A stretch of DNA of 7,537 nt. Source: an uncultured Clostridium sp. (GTDB lineage Bacteria; Bacillota; Clostridia; Lachnospirales; Lachnospiraceae). Shown one piece after another: positions 1 through 7,029 of the stretch. The position numbers and the translations under genes were made by a program. The notes under the pieces are model-generated. The model was given only the letters and a program-made list of their open reading frames with translations. It was not told the DNA's origin and did no database searches. The DNA lies in the NCBI GenBank assembly GCA_905192625.1, contig CAJJLI010000085.1, positions 1 to 7,537 on the forward strand. Reading direction: 5' to 3'. How positions within the stretch are numbered: the stretch's first letter is position 1; each line of letters opens with the position of its first letter.

Positions 1-17
1 CCAAATGTTTTGTCCAT
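1..17 (-). CDS. Start of a leftward gene, only about 5 codons inside the window
   Basis: On the minus strand an ATG at 17-15 opens a frame reading M-D-K-T-F before the window ends. It is preceded, after about five bases, by a strong purine-rich ribosome binding site (GGGAGGGAT, complement of 21-29). The quality and spacing of this site are the only evidence; too little protein is visible to name it. If real, the gene is divergent from the small-protein gene at 225, and their control regions share bases 18-224. It could be a chance ATG behind a purine run, so confidence is moderate. Confidence 0.45.
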
Positions 18-224
18 TTAATCCCTCCCATATATAAACACTCTTTCATGGTCTAAATATATCAAACAAATACTAAATTGTCTTTCTATATAATCAGATT
101 TCCTTTGCTAATACAACTTTTTTCAAGATTATCTTTCTTATTTTATAAATAATCCCTTGGAAAGTGTAAATTTTTCTTGTATTTCATCATATTATGTATT
201 AAGAAAACAGAAAGGTAATAAGAC
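18..224. other. Divergent intergenic region, no convincing promoter
   Basis: This AT-rich stretch separates the leftward gene start from the small-protein gene. I see no gene or strong hairpin in it. For the rightward gene the nearest candidate -10 is TATTAT at 190-195, but no good -35 lies 16-18 bases upstream of it. Read from 188 the same bases are CATATTAT, which resembles the -10 of mother-cell sporulation sigma factors (SigE and SigK favour CATA-type -10 boxes). That is a weak match and only a hint. A second weak candidate is TATAAA at 144-149. No leftward promoter stands out. Confidence 0.3.
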
Positions 225-452
225 ATGAACAATCGTAGAAGGCAAGAAAACTTTATTTTATGCCCTCCGGGAAGATGCCCTTGGATAATTCCACCTCCTC
301 CACCCCACAGACCACCACTTCATCCTAATCCACCATGGGGACCAAATGACTGGGGATGCCCAAATTGCGGTCCAAATCATTGGGATAGAAAACGTTTTGA
401 TGGAGATTGGCATGATGGCAGACACCGTAGAGATCATGATCGAAGATATTAG
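225..452 (+). CDS. Small Pro/Trp/His/Cys-rich protein of unknown function
   Basis: This is a 75-residue protein that I do not recognise. The start ATG at 225 follows an AGAAAGG ribosome binding site (209-215) by nine bases. Residues 1-12 are basic and polar. Residues 14-41 are dominated by proline, with a run of five at 23-27. Residues 42-53 hold a C-P-N-C knuckle (Cys45, Cys48), and residues 54-75 are a charged Asp/Arg/His tail. The four Cys (13, 18, 45, 48) form a CxxxxC and a CxxC pair. Six His and five Trp are also present. There is no signal peptide or membrane segment. Restriction of the unusual composition to this frame, a proper ribosome binding site and a hairpin downstream argue that it is a real gene. 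Metal binding through the Cys/His residues, or a structural (for example spore-coat) role, is inference only. Confidence 0.6.
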   Translation: MNNRRRQENFILCPPGRCPWIIPPPPPHRPPLHPNPPWGPNDWGCPNCGPNHWDRKRFDGDWHDGRHRRDHDRRY

Positions 453-500
453 TTTTTAAACTCTTAAATTCCTGAAACACAAGACGATATTAAAATAGAG

Positions 501-558
501 AATGGAGCAGGTATGTATTGGTAGCTTATCTTTAAAAACCAATACAGCCTGCTCCATT
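501..558 (+). terminator. Long hairpin downstream of the small-protein gene, terminator-like
   Basis: Bases 501-511 (AATGGAGCAGG) pair perfectly with 548-558, and 514-522 (TGTATTGGT) pair perfectly with 538-546. A small asymmetric internal loop (TA opposite G) separates the two helices, giving 20 base pairs around a 15-base loop. The 3' side runs into TTTATATT, which is U-rich but not a clean U-tract, so intrinsic termination would be only moderate. It begins 49 bases after the stop codon of the small protein and probably ends or stabilises that transcript. Confidence 0.6.
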
Positions 559-588
559 TATATTGGACGACGAAATAATTATTAATCC

Positions 589-606
589 TTTCTTAATTTT
601 CTCAAT
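589..606 (+). promoter_or_regulatory. Tandem TTTCTTAAT / TTTCTCAAT boxes upstream of the DUF218 gene
   Basis: Two adjacent nonamers, TTTCTTAAT at 589-597 and TTTCTCAAT at 598-606, differ at one base and end six bases before the candidate -35 at 613. OmpR/PhoB-family regulators bind direct repeats just upstream of, or overlapping, the -35. The first nonamer recurs exactly at 3169-3177, upstream of the response regulator gene in this window. A regulatory role is inference; T/A-rich nonamers can recur by chance in such DNA. Confidence 0.3.
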
Positions 607-612
607 GTCCAC

Positions 613-642
613 TTGCTTTCACCTAAACTACTGTGTTATGAA
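613..642 (+). promoter_or_regulatory. Candidate sigma-A promoter for the DUF218 gene
   Basis: TTGCTT at 613-618 serves as the -35 and TATGAA at 637-642 as the -10, with an 18-base spacer. A TG at 634-635, one base before the -10, makes it an extended -10 element. The expected transcript start near 649 leaves a leader of about 39 bases before the ATG at 688. Both hexamers match the consensus only partly. Confidence 0.4.
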
Positions 643-674
643 TAATATGGTGTATTTCACACGATTAATTTTTT

Positions 675-680
675 GGAGGT
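675..680 (+). promoter_or_regulatory. Ribosome binding site that fixes the DUF218 start
   Basis: GGAGGT lies seven bases before ATG 688. It rules out the longer in-frame reading from TTG 673, which would begin inside or before the site itself. The ATG at 684 is in another frame and too close. Confidence 0.8.
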
Positions 681-687
681 TTTATGT

Positions 688-1455
688 ATGATACGATTTA
701 CCATGCACGCGTTTCGAGGGATTGCCATCCTTTCCTTAATATACTACATAATTGTATACGTCATTTCAGGTCGTAAAACTTCATTTTCAAGTTTTTGGCT
801 TGCTACATGGATGGTTTCAACATCTCTATCTTTAATGTTTACTTACGCACTTCAAAAAGATATCAACACTTTATTACGCACTAGTAAAATTATTAGCATT
901 CTTTTTTGGATAGGAATTGTTTTTTTCTTAATTGTAGAGGGCTTTTTAATATTTTTCGGGAACAATGTTGCGAAACCCGATGCAGATTACGCTATTGTAC
1001 TAGGAGCACAAGTTAGAGGAACTACCCCTTCTAAAACCCTTGAAATGAGAATCCAAACCGCTGCCTACTACCTCAATGAAAATCCAAATACCATTGTGAT
1101 TTGTTCTGGAGGACAAGGTACCGGCGAAGATATCTCCGAAGCATATGCCATACAACAAGGTTTAATTCGACTTGGCATAGATGAAGAGAGAATTTCACTA
1201 GAAGAGCGTTCCACCAATACCGTAGAAAATCTGACGTATAGTATGGAATTTCTTGAAAACACCTCTCAAAACGTTGTTATAATTACAAGCAATTTCCACT
1301 GCTTTCGCGCTGTAAAATTAGCTAAAAAATTGGGCCTACAAAATATTAGTAGCTTAGGAGCAAGTGAACTAATGGTAACGACTCCTCAATACTATGTGCG
1401 TGAATTCTTTGCAATTGCTAAGGACTTTTTCGTAGGTAATCTTTCATTTCGTTAA
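688..1455 (+). CDS. Membrane-anchored DUF218 (YdcF/SanA/ElyC-like) protein
   Basis: This 255-residue protein has three predicted membrane segments near residues 9-27, 36-55 and 66-90, followed by a DUF218 domain from about residue 98 to the end. Family hallmarks are visible: A-D-Y-A-I-V-L-G-A at 99-107, the S-G-G-Q-G-T-G turn with acidic D-I-S-E-A at 140-152, the E-x-S-T-N-T-V-E-N-L segment at 173-182, and T-S-N-F-H near 200-204. Basic residues before segment 1 and between segments 2 and 3 predict that the DUF218 domain faces outside the cell. Family members such as SanA and ElyC in Enterobacteria are linked to envelope integrity and polysaccharide metabolism; the biochemical activity is not settled. 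The gene is monocistronic, with its own candidate promoter and a terminator shared with the convergent gdhA. Family assignment is firm; exact role is unknown. Confidence 0.88.
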   Translation: MIRFTMHAFRGIAILSLIYYIIVYVISGRKTSFSSFWLATWMVSTSLSLMFTYALQKDINTLLRTSKIISILFWIGIVFFLIVEGFLIFFGNNVAKPDADYAIVLGAQVRGTTPSKTLEMRIQTAAYYLNENPNTIVICSGGQGTGEDISEAYAIQQGLIRLGIDEERISLEERSTNTVENLTYSMEFLENTSQNVVIITSNFHCFRAVKLAKKLGLQNISSLGASELMVTTPQYYVREFFAIAKDFFVGNLSFR

Positions 1456-1537
1456 CATAAAACTATATTAAAAATTGTTTATATGATGTTAGAAAGCCTA
1501 TCCTTCTACGAAATTTTAGTGACATAGATATAAAAAG

Positions 1538-1568
1538 TGCCCTCCAGTAATATTGGAGGGCATTTTTT
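1538..1568. terminator. Bidirectional intrinsic terminator between the DUF218 gene and gdhA
   Basis: TGCCCTCCA (1538-1546) pairs perfectly with TGGAGGGCA (1554-1562) around a seven-base loop. Six T follow on the plus strand (1563-1568). A run of five A precedes the stem (1532-1536), which becomes a U-tract on the minus strand. The structure therefore suits termination of both convergent genes, lying 82 bases past the DUF218 stop and 38 bases past the gdhA stop. Confidence 0.93.
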
Positions 1569-1599
1569 ATTATATTATCAATGAAAGGATTCTGTATTA

Positions 1600-2970
<1,371 letters not shown>

Positions 2971-2978
2971 TTACAACG

Positions 2979-3035
2979 AAAAAAGCAAATAGAAAAAGGT
3001 ATGGCGAATAAACGCAATACCTCTTTGTATTTGCT
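2979..3035 (-). promoter_or_regulatory. Terminator-shaped stem-loop at the 5' end of the gdhA transcript
   Basis: In the minus-strand RNA, 3035-3028 (AGCAAATA) pairs with 2991-2984, then after one C-C mismatch 3026-3017 pairs with 3002-2993, including one G-U pair (3023/2996). After a second mismatch GCG (3015-3013) pairs with CGC (3006-3004) around a six-base loop. A U-tract follows directly (2984-2979). Read from the plus strand the G-U pair becomes an A-C mismatch, so the fold favours gdhA-sense RNA. It starts within a few bases of the predicted transcript start and ends about 44 bases before the gdhA ATG. It could be an attenuator or a 5' stabilising hairpin. Confidence 0.65.
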
Positions 3036-3044
3036 CTTTTATTT

Positions 3045-3073
3045 ATTATAAAATACTTTTTTTAAAATTTCAA
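3045..3073 (-). promoter_or_regulatory. Sigma-A promoter of gdhA
   Basis: On the minus strand, TTGAAA (complement of 3068-3073) and a perfect TATAAT (complement of 3045-3050) are separated by exactly 17 bases. The flank upstream is A/T-rich, resembling an UP element. Transcription should start near 3038, giving a leader of about 104 bases that begins with the stem-loop at 3035-2979. Confidence 0.8.
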
Positions 3074-3158
3074 TACGTTAGTGTAATAATATATAATTTT
3101 TTTATTTTTTGCTGATTTATTATATGATTCAAATTATTTTTTATGCATATTAATTATA

Positions 3159-3207
3159 TTCTTCATAATTTCTTAATGATTTTCTTTGTCGTTTTTTAAC
3201 ATTCTTA
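3159..3207 (+). promoter_or_regulatory. Phased TTCTTA-like repeats upstream of the response regulator
   Basis: Hexamers TTCTTC (3159), TTCTTA (3170), TTCTTT (3182), TTTTTA (3193) and TTCTTA (3202) lie on one strand at steps of 11, 12, 11 and 9 bases, about one helical turn each. OmpR/PhoB-family regulators typically bind direct repeats with 10-11 base spacing and often control their own operon. The position 45-95 bases before the expected transcript start of the regulator fits autoregulation. The repeats are degenerate and the region is very AT-rich, so this is suggestive only. Confidence 0.35.
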
Positions 3208-3251
3208 TGATATGATATAGATAAACTCTTTTTTATGATGGGACTTTTGTG

Positions 3252-3257
3252 TATAAT
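3252..3257 (+). promoter_or_regulatory. Candidate -10 box of the two-component operon
   Basis: A perfect TATAAT lies 26 bases before the response regulator ATG, giving a transcript start near 3264 and a leader of about 20 bases that just contains the ribosome binding site. No recognisable -35 lies 17 bases upstream (the bases there are all T). Such -35-poor promoters often depend on an activator, which would fit the repeat array upstream. A weaker alternative is TTAACA (3196-3201) with TAGATA (3218-3223) and a 16-base spacer. Confidence 0.45.
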
Positions 3258-3283
3258 ATAAAAAGGAATAAGGAGGAATTGAA

Positions 3284-3979
3284 ATGTATACAATTCTTGT
3301 TTGTGATGATGATAAAGAAATCGTTGATGCAATTCAAATATATTTAAGTACCGAGGGATATAACGTATTAAAAGCGTACAATGGATACGAGGCTTTAGAA
3401 ATTGTTGAAAAAAATGAAGTTCATCTAATCTTGCTTGATGTAATGATGCCTATGATGGATGGAATGCGAGCTACAAGGAAGTTAAGGGAAAGTAATCGTA
3501 TCCTACCAATTATATTTTTAACTGCAAAATCAGAAGATAGTGACAAAGTTTTAGGACTAAATATCGGTGCTGATGATTATATAACCAAACCTTTTAATCC
3601 ATTAGAATTAATCGCTCGTGTAAAATCAGCACTACGAAGATATACTGAACTTGGAAGTATCAATGAAAAAACTAATATTTACTCAACTGGTGGACTAGTA
3701 ATTGATGATGAAGCAAAAGAAGTGACTGTAGATGGCGAATTAATTAAGCTTACACCAATTGAATACAACTTATTAAAACTTCTTGTTAAAAATAAAGGGA
3801 AGGTATTTTCTATTTCTGAAATCTACGAACAAATATGGAATGAGCCTTCCTTTGGTGTTGATAATATCGTGGCTGTTCACATAAGACATATTCGTGAAAA
3901 AATAGAAATCAACTCAAAAGAACCAAAATATCTAAAAGTAGCTTGGGGAATTGGATATAAAGTAGAAAAATACGACTAG
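3284..3979 (+). CDS. OmpR/VanR-type response regulator
   Basis: This 231-residue DNA-binding regulator is the output half of a two-component system. The receiver domain (1-120) has the acidic pocket D8-D9, the phospho-acceptor D52 in L-L-D-V-M-M-P, the switch residue T80 and K102 in T-K-P-F. The stretch G-A-D-D-Y-I-T-K-P-F-x-P-L-E-L-I-A-R-V-K closely resembles VanR-type regulators. The C-terminal winged helix (about 130-231) contains the L-T-P-I-E-Y-x-L-L segment and a recognition helix around I-V-A-V-H-I-R-H-I-R-E-K, as in the OmpR/PhoB group. ATG 3284 is preceded by AGGAGG at 3271-3276, seven bases away. The kinase gene follows after 46 bases with no terminator between, so the two are co-transcribed. 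Target genes are unknown; resemblance to VanR does not imply vancomycin resistance, since no van resistance genes are present. Confidence 0.96.
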   Translation: MYTILVCDDDKEIVDAIQIYLSTEGYNVLKAYNGYEALEIVEKNEVHLILLDVMMPMMDGMRATRKLRESNRILPIIFLTAKSEDSDKVLGLNIGADDYITKPFNPLELIARVKSALRRYTELGSINEKTNIYSTGGLVIDDEAKEVTVDGELIKLTPIEYNLLKLLVKNKGKVFSISEIYEQIWNEPSFGVDNIVAVHIRHIREKIEINSKEPKYLKVAWGIGYKVEKYD

Positions 3980-4006
3980 TCCAATCTTCCACTATGAATA
4001 AGGAAT

Positions 4007-4013
4007 GGAAAGG
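4007..4013 (+). promoter_or_regulatory. Ribosome binding site favouring the ATG at 4026 for the kinase
   Basis: GGAAAGG lies 12 bases before ATG 4026, somewhat far but usable. The only purine motif before the alternative in-frame ATG 4005 is AAGG ending one base ahead of it, which is too close to act. Starting at 4026 gives M-K-L-K-Q-S followed by a hydrophobic segment, a usual kinase N-terminus. Confidence 0.5.
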
Positions 4014-4025
4014 CATTTACCTATT

Positions 4026-6254
4026 ATGAAATTAAAACAATCCTTGCTTATAAAAATGTTACTAATACTAATTGCCTTTATTAGTTGCGGAATCACTAGC
4101 ATTTGTGGTAAACAGGTGCTTCAATACTTAAACCATTATTCCATGGAAGCAGATTCCTATACGGATACAAGACAATTCGAACAATTATATTTAAAATATG
4201 TGGAGCGTACCGCAGTTTACATCACGTATAAGGAAAACGGTTTTGTTGCTGATCCCAATAGTATTTATTACACCTCCGATTTACTTTCTATATTAAATGG
4301 CGATGCAAAAGGTAACTTACGCCCTTCGGACAGCGTTTACACGGCATCCCAAGAAAGTTTTGAATATTATAATCGTCTATTAAATTACTATTGTAAAAGT
4401 TTTTACTATTATGTGAAAAATACTACCACAGGAGAAATCTATTATAGCCCTCACTTTGCTGATTTACTAAAATCAGAAAATGAGACTTTCATATTGGATG
4501 ATACAAGCTTTGAAACATATCTTAAAAACATTAGTACCTTTCCTGCTTATCTTGTTATCAATACAAAGAATAGTAGGTATATTACTAACGTTGAAAATAA
4601 ATTTGACAGTAGTATAAACGATGCCAGCATTGATTGGATCGTAGACTTTATAACAAATAAATACACGATTACTTCAAAAGATCCAAACAAATCGGACTCT
4701 ATCATTGCAGGCATGCCAAAGGAATCCGATGACTATGTAATTTATACGTTTGTTCGCACAACAGAACACGATGAAAATGATGAATTTTATAATCTCTATG
4801 AAAATTTCCATACCTTAAGAAATCGCTATGAACAAAATTTAAAATTCGGTATATTTGCAGGACTCGTTTTCATTTTTTCCATAATTGGTCTAGGCTTTTG
4901 TGTTGGATACAAAAAAAGTGAAACTGGGATTTATTTAAATTCCTTTGATAAACTGCACACAGAAATTGCAGTATTCATACTTACTCTTTCTTACTTGTTA
5001 TTTTTAATTATACTAACGAATTTTTATCATAGTTATCGACTTCGACTATATAGTTATATTTGGATGGCACTATATTTCATCCTTACCTTTACTTTTTTTA
5101 TTGTTACTTTTGATACCTTATTAAAACGTTTAAAAGCCCATACTTTATATAAACATTCCATTCTTCATAGTATATGCGATTATGTGTTTGTAAAAGGATT
5201 TGACAAGTTTAAATGTTACATTCGTTCTTTTAGCAAGTTATTAATTCACCGACATGCAGCATTTCGCTTACTTTTTATACTTATGCTTTTTGGTATATTG
5301 CAGTGCATTATATTTATTATTGCATACCATTCTCCACTTGCATATATCTTTTTAGTTTTTGTTTCATTTTGCTTCTTGTGCCTTAGTTTAATCAAAACAT
5401 TTGCTGATATGAATGTTGTAATAGAAGGCACTAAAAAAATTGCAAATGGTGATTTAAACTCAAAAATACCAGATAAAGAGCTAACCGAACCATCCAAGAC
5501 AATAGCAAAGAGTATCAATCGGATTGGAGATGGTTTGTCCAACGCAGTAGAAGAAAAAATTAAAAGCGAACGGTTAAAGACCGAACTAATTACAAACGTT
5601 TCTCATGATATAAAAACGCCATTAACCTCTATTATCAACTATGTTGATTTGTTAAATAAAGAAAATCTTATGAATGAAAAAGCGAATTCATACCTTTCTA
5701 TTTTAACGGAAAAATCTTGGCGTCTAAAGACTTTAATTGAAGATTTAGTAGAAGCTTCAAAAGCCTCCTCCGGAGCATTGACTTTAAATCTTGAACGATT
5801 GAATTTAATTGAGCTGATTAAACAAGCACTTGGAGAATTCAACGATCGTTTTTCAGAAAATAATTTAGAAACTATATTTAAAGAAACAGACGAAAATATT
5901 TATATTCTTGGAGATGGCCGAAGTACTTACCGCATTATTGATAATTTGTTTTCTAATGCTAACAAGTATGCTTTAAAAAATACACGAATATATATTGATG
6001 TATCTTGTGATGAGAAATTCGCTTTCATTGAAGTAAAAAATATCTCTGCTACTAAATTAGGTATAAGTGGTGATGAACTTATGGAACGTTTCGTTCGAGG
6101 AGATTTATCCCGTAACTCAGAAGGTAGTGGGCTTGGTTTATCCATTGCAAAAAGCTTAGCAACACTCCAAAATGGGGATTTTGAAATTATACTCGATGGA
6201 GATTTATTTAAAGCAATTGTAAAACTACCAATTTATGATAATACAACATGGTAA
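4026..6254 (+). CDS. Multi-pass membrane sensor histidine kinase
   Basis: This 742-residue kinase is the partner of the upstream response regulator. It has an N-terminal membrane segment (about 7-27), a long extracytoplasmic region of roughly 245 residues rich in Tyr, Asn and Asp, and then five more membrane segments near 274-296, 312-334, 343-363, 414-433 and 437-456. A HAMP-like linker (about 459-515) follows, with the G-D-L-N turn. The dimerisation domain carries the phospho-acceptor H527 in N-V-S-H-D-I-K-T-P-L-T-S. The ATPase domain has the N-box with N640 and N644 (D-N-L-F-S-N-A-N-K-Y), an F-box E-R-F-V-R-G-D, and the G2 box G-S-G-L-G-L-S from 700. The G1 box is degenerate: V-K-N-I-S-A stands where D-x-G-x-G is usual, as I recall also seeing in VanS-like clostridial kinases. 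The sensed signal is not evident. An in-frame ATG at 4005 would add seven residues. Confidence 0.95.
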   Translation: MKLKQSLLIKMLLILIAFISCGITSICGKQVLQYLNHYSMEADSYTDTRQFEQLYLKYVERTAVYITYKENGFVADPNSIYYTSDLLSILNGDAKGNLRPSDSVYTASQESFEYYNRLLNYYCKSFYYYVKNTTTGEIYYSPHFADLLKSENETFILDDTSFETYLKNISTFPAYLVINTKNSRYITNVENKFDSSINDASIDWIVDFITNKYTITSKDPNKSDSIIAGMPKESDDYVIYTFVRTTEHDENDEFYNLYENFHTLRNRYEQNLKFGIFAGLVFIFSIIGLGFCVGYKKSETGIYLNSFDKLHTEIAVFILTLSYLLFLIILTNFYHSYRLRLYSYIWMALYFILTFTFFIVTFDTLLKRLKAHTLYKHSILHSICDYVFVKGFDKFKCYIRSFSKLLIHRHAAFRLLFILMLFGILQCIIFIIAYHSPLAYIFLVFVSFCFLCLSLIKTFADMNVVIEGTKKIANGDLNSKIPDKELTEPSKTIAKSINRIGDGLSNAVEEKIKSERLKTELITNVSHDIKTPLTSIINYVDLLNKENLMNEKANSYLSILTEKSWRLKTLIEDLVEASKASSGALTLNLERLNLIELIKQALGEFNDRFSENNLETIFKETDENIYILGDGRSTYRIIDNLFSNANKYALKNTRIYIDVSCDEKFAFIEVKNISATKLGISGDELMERFVRGDLSRNSEGSGLGLSIAKSLATLQNGDFEIILDGDLFKAIVKLPIYDNTTW

Positions 6255-6412
6255 TTTTATTTCTAAGGATAGTATAATCTCATAAAAATATATAATTAAT
6301 GATTCAATAAAGCAGATTTTATTTTATCAACAACTTTAATCGTGTCATATGTAAAAGTATTAAAAAAATGAAAGCTTTGGTGTTTAATAACTTAAAACAT
6401 GATATATAACAA
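6255..6412. other. AT-rich spacer after the kinase, nothing recognised
   Basis: I see no gene, promoter or clean terminator in this stretch. The first structure downstream of the kinase stop is the nested inverted repeat starting at 6413, which probably ends the operon transcript. Confidence 0.5.
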
Positions 6413-6490
6413 AATAAAAGCTGTTACTAAGCATAAAGATCTCTTGAGTGTAAAATCGCTTAAGAGCCCTCAGTTAGTAACAGCTTTATT
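6413..6490. repeat. Nested inverted repeat between convergent genes, likely bidirectional terminator
   Basis: The outer arms AAAGCTGTTACTAA (6417-6430) and TTAGTAACAGCTTT (6474-6487) are perfect complements, and the match continues outward (AATA/ATT) past a single bulged A. Inside, CTCTTGAG (6441-6448) pairs with CTTAAGAG (6459-6466) through one G-U pair, forming a second hairpin on the same axis. The kinase operon and the CYTH gene converge here. On the minus strand the outer stem is followed by TTTTATTTTG, a fair U-rich tail. On the plus strand it is followed by the U-rich GTATT tract. A terminator role is likely; a remnant of a small palindromic mobile element is the alternative. Confidence 0.75.
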
Positions 6491-6530
6491 GTATTGTATT
6501 GTATTGTATTGTATTGTATTGTATTGTATT
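6491..6530. repeat. Pentanucleotide tandem repeat, eight copies of GTATT
   Basis: Eight perfect GTATT units follow an imperfect unit TTATT (6486-6490). The tract joins the outer arm of the inverted repeat to the 3' end of the CYTH gene. The last two T of the tract, with A6531, form that gene's TAA stop on the minus strand. Tracts of this kind change length by replication slippage. Because it lies after the stop codon, a change would leave the protein intact and alter only the 3' untranslated region and the distance to the hairpin. Confidence 0.97.
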
Positions 6531-7023
6531 ATAGCCCCAACTCATCCAATGAATGAATCGTTATTAAGTAGTTATTACGAAATCTCTTATCAAAGGAAAC
6601 TTCTTCCAAAAACCATTCTGGCTTATGAAATCCTTTCGCTTCTTCCTCGTCTTTAAATTCTACTTCAACAAAACATAATCCTTCTAAGTTCCCATGAAAA
6701 ACATCCAACTCAGCAATCGCATTATTTTCCAATGGAATAAGATATCTAGTTTTCTTAATGATATTAAAATCTACTTTCTCTTTTAAGTGGAGATAAGATT
6801 CCTTCGTAAGTGCCACTTCAATCTCTTCATTGATTAAAGCTACCTCTTGTGTACCATTTTGGAAGTTTTTATTTGCTTTGTAGGTTAAATAATAGCTATC
6901 ATTGGACTTTCTAATACGAACGACAGGATCTACACATAAATAACCTTGCTCGATTTCCTTTGTTTCATACTTATCAAGATCCTTTGGTAATTGTTTTATC
7001 GTAAATTTCTTCTCTATTTCCAT
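6529..7023 (-). CDS. CYTH-domain protein (triphosphate tunnel enzyme family)
   Basis: This 164-residue protein spans a single CYTH domain. It opens with the family signature E-x-E-x-K (M-E-I-E-K-K-F). It continues with basic and acidic strands lining a substrate tunnel: V-R-I-R-K near residue 38, L-T-Y-K-A near 49, an E-I-E-V strand, A-E-L-D-V-F and E-V-E-F-K-D-E-E-E-A. Known members hydrolyse inorganic triphosphate or thiamine triphosphate, or act as class IV adenylate cyclases; most bacterial single-domain CYTH proteins tested are triphosphatases, so that is the best guess. The enzyme should be cytosolic and use a divalent metal ion. ATG 7023 is chosen because GGAG lies six bases upstream; the in-frame ATG at 7035 adds four residues but lacks such a site. 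The gene ends at a pentanucleotide repeat. Confidence 0.88.
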   Translation of the reverse strand: MEIEKKFTIKQLPKDLDKYETKEIEQGYLCVDPVVRIRKSNDSYYLTYKANKNFQNGTQEVALINEEIEVALTKESYLHLKEKVDFNIIKKTRYLIPLENNAIAELDVFHGNLEGLCFVEVEFKDEEEAKGFHKPEWFLEEVSFDKRFRNNYLITIHSLDELGL

Positions 7024-7029
7024 TGATAT

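Noticed and set aside
673..687. Longer start (TTG 673) for the DUF218 protein
   Set aside because: The added codons cover the GGAGGT ribosome binding site itself, and the ATG at 688 is ideally spaced from it.
3150..3332. Minus-strand open frame of 60 codons overlapping the response regulator start
   Set aside because: It is made of low-complexity AT-rich intergenic DNA, overlaps the regulator start and has no ribosome binding site.
3994..4029. Eleven-codon reading frame (M-N-K-E-W-K-G-I-Y-L-L) whose TGA overlaps the kinase ATG
   Set aside because: The ATGA overlap looks like translational coupling, but no ribosome binding site precedes ATG 3994. Its existence is most likely chance between the two operon genes.
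5246..6145. Minus-strand open frames inside the kinase gene
   Set aside because: They are antisense shadows of the conserved kinase core with no start signals.
3284..6254. Vancomycin-resistance regulatory pair (vanR/vanS)
   Set aside because: Only general family resemblance is present. No vanH, vanA-type ligase or vanX gene lies in the window, so a specific van assignment is not supported.
6486..6531. Possible CRISPR-like array
   Set aside because: The units are five bases long with no spacers, so it is a simple tandem repeat.
6399..6656. Plus-strand open frame with a repeating L-Y-C-I-V peptide
   Set aside because: The hydrophobic repeat is simply the translation of the GTATT tract. The frame also runs through the palindrome and antisense to the CYTH gene, and no ribosome binding site precedes it.
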